Below are positions 5,753 to 12,985 of a stretch of DNA of 32,318 nt, one piece after another. The notes beneath the pieces are model-generated. The model was not told the DNA's origin, searched no databases, and saw only the letters and a list, made by a program, of their open reading frames with translations. The translations under genes and the position numbers were made by a program. Within the stretch, counting starts at the first letter, position 1. Every line of letters starts with the position of its first letter. Source of the DNA: a virus; IMG/VR virus record IMGVR_UViG_3300042564_000961, positions 1-32,318 of that record. One strand, written 5' to 3'.

Positions 5753-5820
5753 TTTGATAGTGTTTTGTTGTTTGATGATGCTAAACTACGGAAAAGAATT
5801 GGAATAAAAAAAAGTTTTTT
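5753..5820 (-). promoter_or_regulatory. Duplicated promoter/leader element, copy 2 (first early promoter)
   Basis: This is homologous to 4745-4812: the 20-mer 5801-5820 is identical, spacing to the ATG is the same, and the last 16 bases of the leader match. TAGTTTAG on the minus strand occupies the place of the -7 box. As the first such element after the late terminator at 5898-5931, it is the best candidate for the promoter that starts the phage programme. Confidence 0.6.
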
Positions 5821-5853
5821 TAATTTATTTTCATTCGACCATAAAATTTTTTC

Positions 5854-5894
5854 CAAATAGGTTTTTAATAGGTAACCTATTTTTAACCTATTTG
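5854..5894. promoter_or_regulatory. 41-bp nested dyad, operator- or origin-like
   Basis: Outer arms AAATAGGTT (5855-5863) and AACCTATTT (5885-5893) and inner arms AATAGGT (5867-5873) and ACCTATT (5875-5881) are all centred on base 5874. There are thus four copies of one half-site, two per side about 11 bp (one helical turn) apart. Only the three-base spacers (TTT on both sides) break the symmetry. It may be an operator for a dimer pair, part of the replication origin, or an RNA hairpin supporting termination. Confidence 0.6.
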
Positions 5895-5897
5895 TCT

Positions 5898-5931
5898 AAA
5901 AAAAAGGGGAATCGTAAAACGAAACCCCTTT
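5898..5931 (-). terminator. Strong intrinsic terminator of the late operon
   Basis: On the minus strand AAAGGGG (5931-5925) pairs with CCCCTTT (5909-5903), with inner pairs CG/CG closing a five-base loop, then an uninterrupted run of T. It is about 40 bases after the last late gene and about 145 before the first early gene, so it separates the end of the late transcript from the early promoter. Confidence 0.85.
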
Positions 5932-5972
5932 CCAACCCTAAACCTATCATTATGAAATCAAACTTTGCAAAC

Positions 5973-7112
5973 TTAAAAAATGTGTGACAAGCGCGCAACT
6001 TGTCCATGGTCTTTGTGATGAATGAACCCCTCAATCGCTTTTGTTGCGTGCTGAAATCCATTCCGGTGATGCCATGAATCGGCCCCGCTTGGGGACCGTA
6101 ATGACTCGACCGTTACCCCTATAAAATCCTTTGAAACCTTGTGATGTAAATGATGGGAATAAACGTATTTGTGTTGTGTCCTTGCCCACATTTCTTTTGC
6201 CTCCACGGCCATAAGTAATGGCAAGTCGCTAGGTTTGGCCCCGTCTCCATGTGTAGACCCGATTAAGTTTTTCCCGTATTGAAAATATTTACGATGTGAA
6301 ATTGAACAATCAAACGTGATATTCTTTGAATTACGGAACCATGATTGAATAACATCCGCCAAATAAAATCCGGATTGGTAGTCGTGATTTGATGGATTGA
6401 ATACAAAATGGACGTTTGCCACTTGCATCAAAATTTCAATTACTTCAACATAAAGTTTTTTGGCACATAGGAAATTTTCATAAAACATTCCATCGGTGTC
6501 TTGTGGTGTGCCGCTCGTGGTAGTTCGTTTGGGGCTATCAATGTGTAATATGTCATTGCCTGCTATAAATAAAATTCGGTCAATATTAAATCCTTGTGAT
6601 TTCTGAATGATTCCTTTCACCCCTTCCAATACTCGTTTAAATGCGATGTTTGAATTATATTCGTCACCGGTCTCATAATCTGTTGAAAGTTTTCCAATAT
6701 GGATGTCGGCGGGGTCAACGACTAAAAGATGTCCGTCTTCAATATTTTTTCGTTCGATTTCCGGATAAATCGGCGAATACTTTTGCATTTGGTCAATGAT
6801 TTCATCCCGTAAGTCTTCGTATGTTTTGACCGATTGGTCCATTTTAACCGCAACGGAATATTCCTTTGTTTTATCCCAATACAATTTGACGTCACTTATT
6901 TCAATTCCGCGTTCGTCGCAATGTTTTGCAAGGCCGGCATGGTCCGATTTTAACCGGTCTTTAGATTCGTACCGTCCTAGGTTTTTAGCGATGGCTTTGT
7001 AATTGTCATATTTGTAAATTTCACAAATAATTCGGGCCGCTTCGTTGGACCCTAACCCCTTGGACCTTTTTAATTCAATCGTTTCGTCTATTAATTCCCG
7101 ATATGATTTCAT
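5973..7112 (-). CDS. Calcineurin-like metallophosphoesterase
   Basis: A 379-residue protein with all metal-binding motifs of the calcineurin-like phosphoesterase fold: D136-x-H138 (PADIHIGK), G185-N-D187 with H190, N242-H-D244 (NPSNHD), H288-G-D (STHGDG) and a late His cluster at about 320-324 (YSHHLHHK). Residues 1-125 form a helical extension with a possible N-terminal DNA-binding part (NEAARIICEIYKYDNY). The enzyme likely hydrolyses phosphodiester or phosphomonoester bonds with two metal ions; the substrate (DNA end, RNA or nucleotide) cannot be told. I chose ATG 7112 because it overlaps the upstream stop as ATGA; an upstream ATG at 7172 would add 20 residues. As the last late gene, it is expressed with the lysis cassette. 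Confidence 0.85.
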   Translation of the reverse strand: MKSYRELIDETIELKRSKGLGSNEAARIICEIYKYDNYKAIAKNLGRYESKDRLKSDHAGLAKHCDERGIEISDVKLYWDKTKEYSVAVKMDQSVKTYEDLRDEIIDQMQKYSPIYPEIERKNIEDGHLLVVDPADIHIGKLSTDYETGDEYNSNIAFKRVLEGVKGIIQKSQGFNIDRILFIAGNDILHIDSPKRTTTSGTPQDTDGMFYENFLCAKKLYVEVIEILMQVANVHFVFNPSNHDYQSGFYLADVIQSWFRNSKNITFDCSISHRKYFQYGKNLIGSTHGDGAKPSDLPLLMAVEAKEMWARTQHKYVYSHHLHHKVSKDFIGVTVESLRSPSGADSWHHRNGFQHATKAIEGFIHHKDHGQVARLSHIF

Positions 7113-7474
7113 TTTGTTATGATTAAATATGTAAGAAATCCGGTAATTATTAATAATGAATTTCTTTGCCACCCATTTCGTGACCGTTTCTTTTCGCTTA
7201 TAAGCAATGATTTTTGCAATTCATATACATTCGTTTGTCTTGATGCGCTTTCTCTCTCTAAAATCGAAATGTATGCCTTTTGAATACTATCCTTTCGCGT
7301 TAGTAATTTACGCTCCTTTAAGTCGTGAATAATTGTGTCCGCTAAACCTGCCGACAAAGTTATTGACCTACCGGTTTTTGGTGTAATCTTTAAAGAATTT
7401 TGTGCGCGTACTATCTGCGTAAGCAAAAGGAATGCTAACAATAGCGGAATCGATAAAAATAATTTTCTTTTCAT
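7109..7474 (-). CDS. Probable spanin-like lysis protein with signal peptide
   Basis: A 121-residue protein. It begins MKRKLFLSIPLLLAFLLL, a typical signal peptide or anchor with possible cleavage after VRAQ, then a polar helical region (about 45-98) with charged heptads, and a hydrophobic segment near the C-terminus (SLLIITGFLTYLIITK). Together with the overlapping 82-residue membrane protein it occupies the place of the Rz/Rz1 spanin pair after the endolysin. A role in outer-membrane disruption is inferred from place and layout. The start was moved from 7501 to 7474 to match the signal peptide. Confidence 0.55.
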   Translation of the reverse strand: MKRKLFLSIPLLLAFLLLTQIVRAQNSLKITPKTGRSITLSAGLADTIIHDLKERKLLTRKDSIQKAYISILERESASRQTNVYELQKSLLISEKKRSRNGWQRNSLLIITGFLTYLIITK

Positions 7475-7616
7475 ATGGGTTCGTCGGAATAAGTGCAACA
7501 TTTTCCGGTTTTTTCGTCGGATTAAATGCGCAACGGTTTACAATAATTGCTGAAAGCATAAGAAAGCCAAACATGGTTACGGCTTTAATAAGGTTTGTAT
7601 ATTGGTCGATGTTCAT
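7368..7616 (-). CDS. Small membrane protein in lysis cassette
   Basis: An 82-residue protein with one N-terminal membrane helix (about residues 9-27, LIKAVTMFGFLMLSAIIV), then NRC and a polar tail. The Cys is not in a standard lipobox (VNRC), so lipidation is uncertain. It starts at the ATGA overlap with the endolysin stop and its last 107 bases overlap the next gene in another frame, an arrangement typical of nested spanin genes. It could be a spanin subunit or a holin/antiholin. Confidence 0.6.
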   Translation of the reverse strand: MNIDQYTNLIKAVTMFGFLMLSAIIVNRCAFNPTKKPENVALIPTNPYEKKIIFIDSAIVSIPFAYADSTRTKFFKDYTKNR

Positions 7617-8032
7617 ATTTTAGCCAATTGAAAGTGCATCCCGTCCTTTCGCTTCCACTCCCCACCCCAATCGAATCCGGATGACGTAAAACATTCAACA
7701 AATTTTTTTGATAATTGTGGGATTTGATTCAATCCATTTTCGAACGCATTTACATCGATGGCAATACCCCATGAATGCAATGACATTGACGGTAATCCAC
7801 GCTTGTTGCGAATGTTAAAACATCCGTCCCACGTTTTTAATTCTTTGACGCATCCGGTTTTTATTAGCTTTTCGAATGCTTGCGACAATGGGGCAACTAA
7901 ATCTTTGTTGCAATAGATTCTTTTTGGAATGACCCCAATTTCTAAATGCGTAGGAACATCCCAAACAATTAAATTCGGGTTCCCGTTAATTGCGGGTCCG
8001 TATTTCTTTTGGGCTTGTTGCGATGTTACCAT
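7613..8032 (-). CDS. Endolysin, M15-family peptidase
   Basis: A 139-residue peptidase. SLHSWGIAIDVNA contains the zinc ligands H86 and D93 (HxxxxxxD) and WGGEWKRKDGMHFQ supplies the catalytic Glu/Asp region and third ligand H133, the standard M15 (VanY / L-alanyl-D-glutamate peptidase) layout. It cleaves peptide cross-links or stems of peptidoglycan at the end of infection. No signal peptide is present, so it should need a holin to reach the wall. It begins TAATG-coupled to the upstream holin-like gene and ends ATGA-coupled to the membrane protein, so the three form one lysis cassette. Confidence 0.9.
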   Translation of the reverse strand: MVTSQQAQKKYGPAINGNPNLIVWDVPTHLEIGVIPKRIYCNKDLVAPLSQAFEKLIKTGCVKELKTWDGCFNIRNKRGLPSMSLHSWGIAIDVNAFENGLNQIPQLSKKFVECFTSSGFDWGGEWKRKDGMHFQLAKI

Positions 8033-8346
8033 TATTTTTCGGATGCCGGTGTTTTCTTAACTCGAACTTTTGTGAATTTATCCAAATCAAGTTTTGATTT
8101 TAAATCTGAATTTTCAGCGCGTAGGCTATGAACTTCTTTTGTAAGTAATTCAACCTTTTCACTTAATTCGTCAACTCGTTGGGACATCTTTTCGGCGGTA
8201 TCTTGCCACATTTTTACGGCCTTGTCTACATTGTCCAACGCGTTTCCTTGTACTTCAATGTTTTCCTTTTTTCGCCCTACTAAATAAGTGACAAACGATG
8301 CGATTCCGCCCGTGATTGATGGTACAATAATGTCATCAAAACCCAT
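8032..8346 (-). CDS. Holin-like protein with N-terminal membrane helix and coiled coil
   Basis: A 104-residue protein. Residues 4-23 (DDIIVPSITGGIASFVTYLV) are one hydrophobic segment followed by GRKKE, and residues 40-90 form a heptad-rich coiled coil (AEKMSQRVDELSEKVELL). This layout is common for phage proteins encoded just before an endolysin, and a holin or lysis-accessory role is inferred from position. A single clear membrane helix would make it an unusual holin; it might instead organise the endolysin at the membrane. Confidence 0.6.
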   Translation of the reverse strand: MGFDDIIVPSITGGIASFVTYLVGRKKENIEVQGNALDNVDKAVKMWQDTAEKMSQRVDELSEKVELLTKEVHSLRAENSDLKSKLDLDKFTKVRVKKTPASEK

Positions 8347-8374
8347 TTTACTATTTGTTTAAATTGTTAAAATT

Positions 8375-8959
8375 CTATTTATAACTTCCGCCACCTATCC
8401 ATAAAACTAAACTCTTGCGTGTTCCTTTTACCATAGGGGTAACCTTGTGCAACATAAAAGACGGGAATAACATTACATTTCCAATCCCTTTTGTGGCAAT
8501 TGTTGTGTCATTGCTATTCCACAAAACTAACTCGCCACCATCATAATCGTCGGCTTCCGACAATTGAACCACCATTGAAATCTTTCGGTGATTAATTGTA
8601 TTTGGGCCGATATCCATGTGCCAATCATAATGGCCTCCTTCTTCTTCATATTCGGTAAACTGAATCGAATCAACAACCCCATGTAAATCAAATTTCCATA
8701 ATGCGTCGTTTGCCTCCACGGCCATTCCAATCAATTTTTCATAAAGCCAATGTGATTCAATATTGTGGTGAATCCATTTAACTTTTGATTTACGAACTGA
8801 ATCGTCACTATTTCCAATCGTTTCCGCCTTGCTATATTCGTACAAATTTGCAAGGTTTTGAATCCACTCAATTTCCTCGTCTGAAAATGCTTTTGCGAAT
8901 GTGTAATAATTAGTTTGGTCAATCTTTGAATCGGTTTCGAATAAAAGGGCTTTTATCAT
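8375..8959 (-). CDS. 2-oxoglutarate/Fe(II) dioxygenase, prolyl 4-hydroxylase-like
   Basis: A 194-residue enzyme of the PKHD/prolyl-hydroxylase type. Iron ligands are H114 and D116 (YDWHMDIG) and H171 (FPSFMLHKV); R181 (GTRKS), ten residues after the distal His, is the expected 2-oxoglutarate anchor. The typical core RKISMVVQLSEADDYDGGEL is also present. The family hydroxylates prolyl or other residues or small molecules using O2. It is encoded between the tail-fibre partner gene and the lysis cassette, only two genes from a collagen-like fibre, so hydroxylation of fibre prolines is an attractive inference. The start overlaps the upstream stop as ATGA. Confidence 0.9.
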   Translation of the reverse strand: MIKALLFETDSKIDQTNYYTFAKAFSDEEIEWIQNLANLYEYSKAETIGNSDDSVRKSKVKWIHHNIESHWLYEKLIGMAVEANDALWKFDLHGVVDSIQFTEYEEEGGHYDWHMDIGPNTINHRKISMVVQLSEADDYDGGELVLWNSNDTTIATKGIGNVMLFPSFMLHKVTPMVKGTRKSLVLWIGGGSYK

Positions 8960-9381
8960 TTTTGCAAGGTTTGGTTTAATAAATATTCCAATTGATTATC
9001 AAATTTAGGAACATTTTGTTCAATCGCAATTTCTTGGTCACTCCATGGCGATTTTATTTGATTTTTTTGCAATTTTTTTATCTTTCTTTCTTCTAATTCC
9101 GCTATCATACTGCGCTTCATAAAATCAATATCTGATTCACCACACGCATCAATCACAAAACTTACAAAATCTGCGTGTTTTAATTCTGAAAATGGGGTAA
9201 AATTTTCATCTTTTGGATTAGATAAATAAATATCTTTCATTATAAATGTTGTTTCGTCTCCTTGCGATTCAACATCATAAGCCACAAATGCAAATTTTAT
9301 TCTTTTAACGGTATCGGGAAATAATGAATCGTAATTACTTACTTCCGTTTCTAAAATATCCCATTGAAAAATGTAAGCCAT
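8956..9381 (-). CDS. Tail-fibre neighbour, possible fibre-assembly protein
   Basis: A 141-residue acidic protein starting MAYIFQWDILETEVSNYDSL. An N-terminal beta domain (about 1-55, including RIKFAFVAYDVE) resembles small phage proteins that start with MAYxFxW, and a helical C-terminus (about 95-141) follows. It lies directly between the collagen-like fibre and the hydroxylase, 12 bases after the fibre gene, so a fibre chaperone or a structural subunit are both possible. No firm family assignment. Confidence 0.6.
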   Translation of the reverse strand: MAYIFQWDILETEVSNYDSLFPDTVKRIKFAFVAYDVESQGDETTFIMKDIYLSNPKDENFTPFSELKHADFVSFVIDACGESDIDFMKRSMIAELEERKIKKLQKNQIKSPWSDQEIAIEQNVPKFDNQLEYLLNQTLQK

Positions 9382-9393
9382 AATTTTATTTGT

Positions 9394-12084
9394 TTAAAAT
9401 ATTCTGCGACAAGTAATGTATAATGTTCCCCCTTTGTCCGTCAATTGGTAACCCATCGCTAATCGAATTCCTGACGATGCACCTCCGTTTGATTCCGATG
9501 TAACTTGTAACCAATCAAACGATGTACTTCTATTTGCAAAAAATGGCGCATAAGTCCAACCACTTGTTCCCCAACCATAAGTGTCACCGTATGGGCTAAA
9601 TAAGAAAGCCGTTGAAACACCCCAACTTCCGTTGTTTGTTGCAAAATATACACTACAAACATACGTTCCGCCACCTTGCAAATCACCCTGATAAATAGCC
9701 ACTTGGCCGGGGTTTGCCCAACCCGTATTGATATTGTGTGCGCGTGAAACCGTGTGTGTTGAACTTCCACCCGATGGTCCGGTTGGTCCCGTTGCTCCGG
9801 TTGGACCGGTTGGACCGGGGCCACCTGATGGTCCGGTAGGTCCGGGGCTACCCGTTGGACCGGTTGGACCGGTTGCACCGGTGTTACCTCTTGGAATGGT
9901 AAAGTTAAACACGGCCGCCGAACTTGTTCCGCTATTTGTAACCGATGCGTTTGTGCCTGCGTTTCCCGTCGTTGTCGTGCCTGCCGCAACCGTTGCCGCT
10001 GAACCCGTTGGACCGGTTGGTCCCGTCAAACCCGTCGGACCCGTCGGCCCGGTATTTCCTTGGATTCCCTGAATACCTTGTGGACCCGTTGGTCCGGTTG
10101 GTCCGGTTGGTCCGGTTGCACCTTGTGGGATTGTGAAATTAAATACGGCCGCTGATGTTGTACCGCTATTTGTAACACTTGCGCTTGTTCCTGCCGCTCC
10201 GGTTGTTGTTGGACCTGCTGAAACGGTAGCCGCTAAACCTTGTGGACCCGTTGGACCAATAGGACCAATAGGACCCGTATCACCGGTGTCACCCTTTAAA
10301 CCTTGTGGACCGGTTAAACCCGTTGGACCGGTTGGTCCCGTTTCTCCCGTTAATCCGGTTGGACCTTGTGGTCCGGTCGGACCCGTTGGTCCCGTTAAAC
10401 CCTGCGGACCGGTTGGTCCTATTTCTCCCGTATCTCCCTTTATTCCTTGCGGACCTGCGGGGCCGGTTGGACCGGTTAAGCCAATTGGTCCGGTATCTCC
10501 GGTGTCACCTTTAATTCCCTGCGGACCGATAGGGCCTGCCGGACCGGTTAAGCCGATAGGACCGGTATCACCCGTGTCTCCCTTGATTCCTTGTGGGCCG
10601 ATAGGACCTGCCGGACCCGTCTCACCTTGTGGTCCCGTAGGACCCGTCTCCCCTGCAATACCTTGAATTCCTTGTGGACCAATAGGACCCGCGGGACCGG
10701 TTAAGCCAATTGGACCCGTTGGGCCAATGTCACCCGTATCTCCTTTAATACCTTGAATTCCTTGTGGACCGGTTGGTCCCGTTAAACCTTGTGGACCCGT
10801 TGGACCAATGTCACCGGTGTCTCCTTTAATTCCTTGAATTCCTTGTGGACCCGTTGGACCAATTGGACCCGTCGGACCCGTCGGACCGGTTAAACCCGTT
10901 GGACCGATTGGGCCGGTCGGGCCGGTAGGACCCACGGGACCTTCGGAAATTGTAAATGTTTGATTAGTGGACAAATCTTTCGTCTCACCGTTTATTGTAA
11001 TTGTTGTAGTAGAGTTTGCAGGGGTATAGCCCAACGCATCAACAACGCTTTTATTTTTCCATAATCCCGAAACCGTGTCATAAAATAAACCTTGATTTGC
11101 TTGTTTATTAACAATTAAAACATCGTGTAACTCATCTATTTCAAATCCGTTTTGAACCTTAACAAAGATTTCGCCATTGTTTTGATGAACTCGCGTAACA
11201 ATACCAATAAAAACAAGGTGTGCCGGTGCAACCGGTTTGTTTGTTAGGCCATAAATTAAAGCCCCATCGACACCCAACCAAACGGGGTCACCTTGCGTTG
11301 CTGACGATGTATTTAAACCCGACAAAAGACCCTCGGTAATAACCGTTCCTTGACCATTTACGGCCAAGTTTTGCATAATTAATCCAAGTGTTTTGCTTGA
11401 TGTATTTTCGGCCGCGTTTGATGCCTTTACGACAATCATATTGGTTCCGTCTTGCGTTGGGCTTACATAAACCGCTTGTCCCTTTGTAAGTGCCACACCG
11501 GCCTTTACATTGTGACGCAATACGCTTGTCCAAAGTGCGTAATTATCAATCCACTCCGTATTGAAATCCGTTTCGTCAACCTTTACTAAAATCTGACCGG
11601 CTAAACCACCGTCAGGAATTAAACCGCCTTCGCTTAAACTTCCGTCACCTCTTACGACCTCATTTGCCGTACCGGTAGGGTAAGGGTAATATGTTGTGTT
11701 ATCGTAAGAAATTGTCGTTCCGTTTGCCTTTACAAAACCGGTTCCATTAAGGTCGTCTTGCTTTGCCGCTAATGCGTTTTGTAAATCTGTTTGATTGGCA
11801 ATATTTCCGCCAATGCCTCCCCAAATAACTGCCGCCGATGTTGAAACCTCAACGTATTGCGTTCCCGTCCAACGATACAAAAGACTTGTGTCGTTGGTTA
11901 CATAAAACGTAGTTTCATTTCCAACCGTTGGCAATGCGGAAATCGATGCGACCAAAAGGTAATTCGACCCGATTATGTTTCCCGATGTACTGAAAACATT
12001 AACTTCAATTAAATTCGGGGTCGTATTAATTTGAACGACCTGCGAATTGTCAGTTACTAAAATATCAATCGTTTGGTCCGCCAT
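9394..12084 (-). CDS. Collagen-like tail fibre / receptor-binding protein
   Basis: An 896-residue protein. Residues 1-381 form an N-terminal domain that should attach to the virion. Residues 382-618 are about 79 uninterrupted Gly-X-Y triplets (mainly [12 protein letters not shown]). Two more collagen blocks lie at about 652-693 and 730-770, separated by two copies of a ~33-residue non-collagen module ([16 protein letters not shown]). The C-terminal 125 residues ([18 protein letters not shown] to ITCRRIF) are Trp/Tyr-rich and likely the receptor-binding head. The protein should form a trimeric rod. Most prolines are in X position and most Y positions are Thr, Gln, Ile or Lys. Thr-rich GPT repeats are glycosylated in some bacterial collagens such as BclA, so glycosylation is another option. 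Confidence 0.9.
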   Translation of the reverse strand: MADQTIDILVTDNSQVVQINTTPNLIEVNVFSTSGNIIGSNYLLVASISALPTVGNETTFYVTNDTSLLYRWTGTQYVEVSTSAAVIWGGIGGNIANQTDLQNALAAKQDDLNGTGFVKANGTTISYDNTTYYPYPTGTANEVVRGDGSLSEGGLIPDGGLAGQILVKVDETDFNTEWIDNYALWTSVLRHNVKAGVALTKGQAVYVSPTQDGTNMIVVKASNAAENTSSKTLGLIMQNLAVNGQGTVITEGLLSGLNTSSATQGDPVWLGVDGALIYGLTNKPVAPAHLVFIGIVTRVHQNNGEIFVKVQNGFEIDELHDVLIVNKQANQGLFYDTVSGLWKNKSVVDALGYTPANSTTTITINGETKDLSTNQTFTISEGPVGPTGPTGPIGPTGLTGPTGPTGPIGPTGPQGIQGIKGDTGDIGPTGPQGLTGPTGPQGIQGIKGDTGDIGPTGPIGLTGPAGPIGPQGIQGIAGETGPTGPQGETGPAGPIGPQGIKGDTGDTGPIGLTGPAGPIGPQGIKGDTGDTGPIGLTGPTGPAGPQGIKGDTGEIGPTGPQGLTGPTGPTGPQGPTGLTGETGPTGPTGLTGPQGLKGDTGDTGPIGPIGPTGPQGLAATVSAGPTTTGAAGTSASVTNSGTTSAAVFNFTIPQGATGPTGPTGPTGPQGIQGIQGNTGPTGPTGLTGPTGPTGSAATVAAGTTTTGNAGTNASVTNSGTSSAAVFNFTIPRGNTGATGPTGPTGSPGPTGPSGGPGPTGPTGATGPTGPSGGSSTHTVSRAHNINTGWANPGQVAIYQGDLQGGGTYVCSVYFATNNGSWGVSTAFLFSPYGDTYGWGTSGWTYAPFFANRSTSFDWLQVTSESNGGASSGIRLAMGYQLTDKGGTLYITCRRIF
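9772..10941 (-). repeat. Collagen-coding repeat array with two duplicated spacer modules
   Basis: Nine-base units with the theme GGTCCGACC/GGACCGGTT repeat through 9772-9893, about 10003-10125 and 10233-10941, giving a local GC-rich island inside AT-rich DNA. Larger units ([29 protein letters not shown] in protein) recur several times. The two intervening modules (about 9893-10003 and 10125-10233) are near copies of each other. Such arrays change length by recombination. Confidence 0.85.
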
Positions 12085-12422
12085 TATCTCGTAATTTCTT
12101 TTGTAATTGAAAAAATTCCACTTATGTAAGTACGCACATCCCCGTTTGCGAATGTGATTTGAATATCATATTCGTAATCATATACGGGAATGTCAATGAT
12201 TTGTTTATTGATGCAAAATTGACCAAGCGTTGGGGCCGTAATTGTGATGCCTAAACCTGATACCGATGTCAAAGACAAGGCCGGTGTCGCGTCACTTGCG
12301 CATTTACGCAACTGCATTTTAATAACCGCGCCCGTCAAATTTTGAACTACCGAATTAATCTTTAATTCAAAATTCACGATATCGAACGTGTCCCCCTTTA
12401 TGTGTGAAAAATTAAGACTCAT
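12084..12422 (-). CDS. Small virion/baseplate-type beta protein
   Basis: A 112-residue all-beta protein ([20 protein letters not shown], then [28 protein letters not shown]). This looks like the small N-terminal baseplate modules (BppU_N-like) common next to fibre genes: a GDTF strand, a LTGA turn and a final ISGxFxIT strand. It overlaps the fibre gene start by one base (TAATG) and probably links the fibre to the tail tip. The assignment is by pattern and position. Confidence 0.65.
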   Translation of the reverse strand: MSLNFSHIKGDTFDIVNFELKINSVVQNLTGAVIKMQLRKCASDATPALSLTSVSGLGITITAPTLGQFCINKQIIDIPVYDYEYDIQITFANGDVRTYISGIFSITKEITR

Positions 12423-12537
12423 CTTTTATTTTGCTTAAATATGTTTTCAATTTTTTTATATGTTCCGGTTTTGGCTTGTAAGATTTACAAGACCCATCCG
12501 GTAAAACTTGCGTCTTTTTCGGGATAAACGTCGGCAT
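12412..12537 (-). CDS. Short basic protein between connector and baseplate genes (41 aa)
   Basis: A 41-codon frame starting MPTFIPKKTQVLPDGSCKSY and ending YLSKIKDES. It is Lys-rich with a helical C-terminus. It overlaps the end of the connector gene by 53 bases and the start of the next gene by 11, filling a 62-base gap. An extension upstream to 12648 is open but would be fully nested in the connector gene, so I use the internal ATG. Role unknown. Confidence 0.55.
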   Translation of the reverse strand: MPTFIPKKTQVLPDGSCKSYKPKPEHIKKLKTYLSKIKDES

Positions 12538-12985
12538 TACTATTTTGGTTATATTCAGGATAAGTATTTTGATTAAAACACATGTAATCGATAAATCGAC
12601 GCGTGTAACTTTGCGCGACTTGTCGTTCTTTTTCCACAAGATAATCAATTTCGTTCTTTTCTACCGAATTACTATTTTCTGACGTGTGTTTAAATACCCC
12701 TTTATTTGCGATTGTGTACGCGGCGAATGGTAAATATTCAACCATAGTCCAATGAATCAACATGGGTTTAATATAGGTGTTCAAAAGCATTAAATAAGGG
12801 GCCGCCAAATTATCGGCAACAATTCCGTCATTTATTTTATTGAACAACTTGGTCCCAAGGTAATTTTGGATGTGGATATCCTGCGCAATTTTTACAAATT
12901 GAATGAAATTATCCGTGTCCAAATTTCCGTTTAAGGCCGTAAATTTTACGACTTCTTCACGATTTACAAATAATGCTTGTGCCAT
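12485..12985 (-). CDS. Head-tail connector protein (DUF6712-like)
   Basis: A 166-residue protein. The pattern HIQNYLGTKLFNKI, AAPYLMLLNTYIKPMLIHWT, VEYLPFAAY, FKHTSENS and RRFIDYMCFNQNTYPEYNQN matches, from memory, the DUF6712 family of Bacteroidota phages, an all-helical head completion/connector protein of the gp6 type. It should form a ring under the portal. It lies one base after the portal stop, the normal place for a connector. Confidence rests on the long shared pattern rather than on a search. Confidence 0.85.
   Translation of the reverse strand: MAQALFVNREEVVKFTALNGNLDTDNFIQFVKIAQDIHIQNYLGTKLFNKINDGIVADNLAAPYLMLLNTYIKPMLIHWTMVEYLPFAAYTIANKGVFKHTSENSNSVEKNEIDYLVEKERQVAQSYTRRFIDYMCFNQNTYPEYNQNSNADVYPEKDASFTGWVL

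Noticed and set aside
5952-5987. Plus-strand mini-frame ATGAAATCAAACTTTGC as a leader peptide
   Set aside because: It is only 11 codons, ends inside the phosphoesterase gene on the other strand, and no plus-strand gene follows it.
9728-10666. Long plus-strand open frames rich in Pro, Val and Gly opposite the fibre gene
   Set aside because: They are the reverse complement of the Gly-Pro-Thr coding repeats, whose composition removes stop codons on both strands. No promoter or neighbouring plus-strand gene supports them.
9772-10941. Regular short repeats that might suggest a CRISPR array
   Set aside because: The period is nine bases with continuous Gly-X-Y coding; there are no constant repeats separated by unique spacers.
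11288-11533. Minus-strand frame with several Cys and Arg residues inside the fibre gene
   Set aside because: It lies wholly within the N-terminal domain of the fibre gene in another frame and has no independent start signal.
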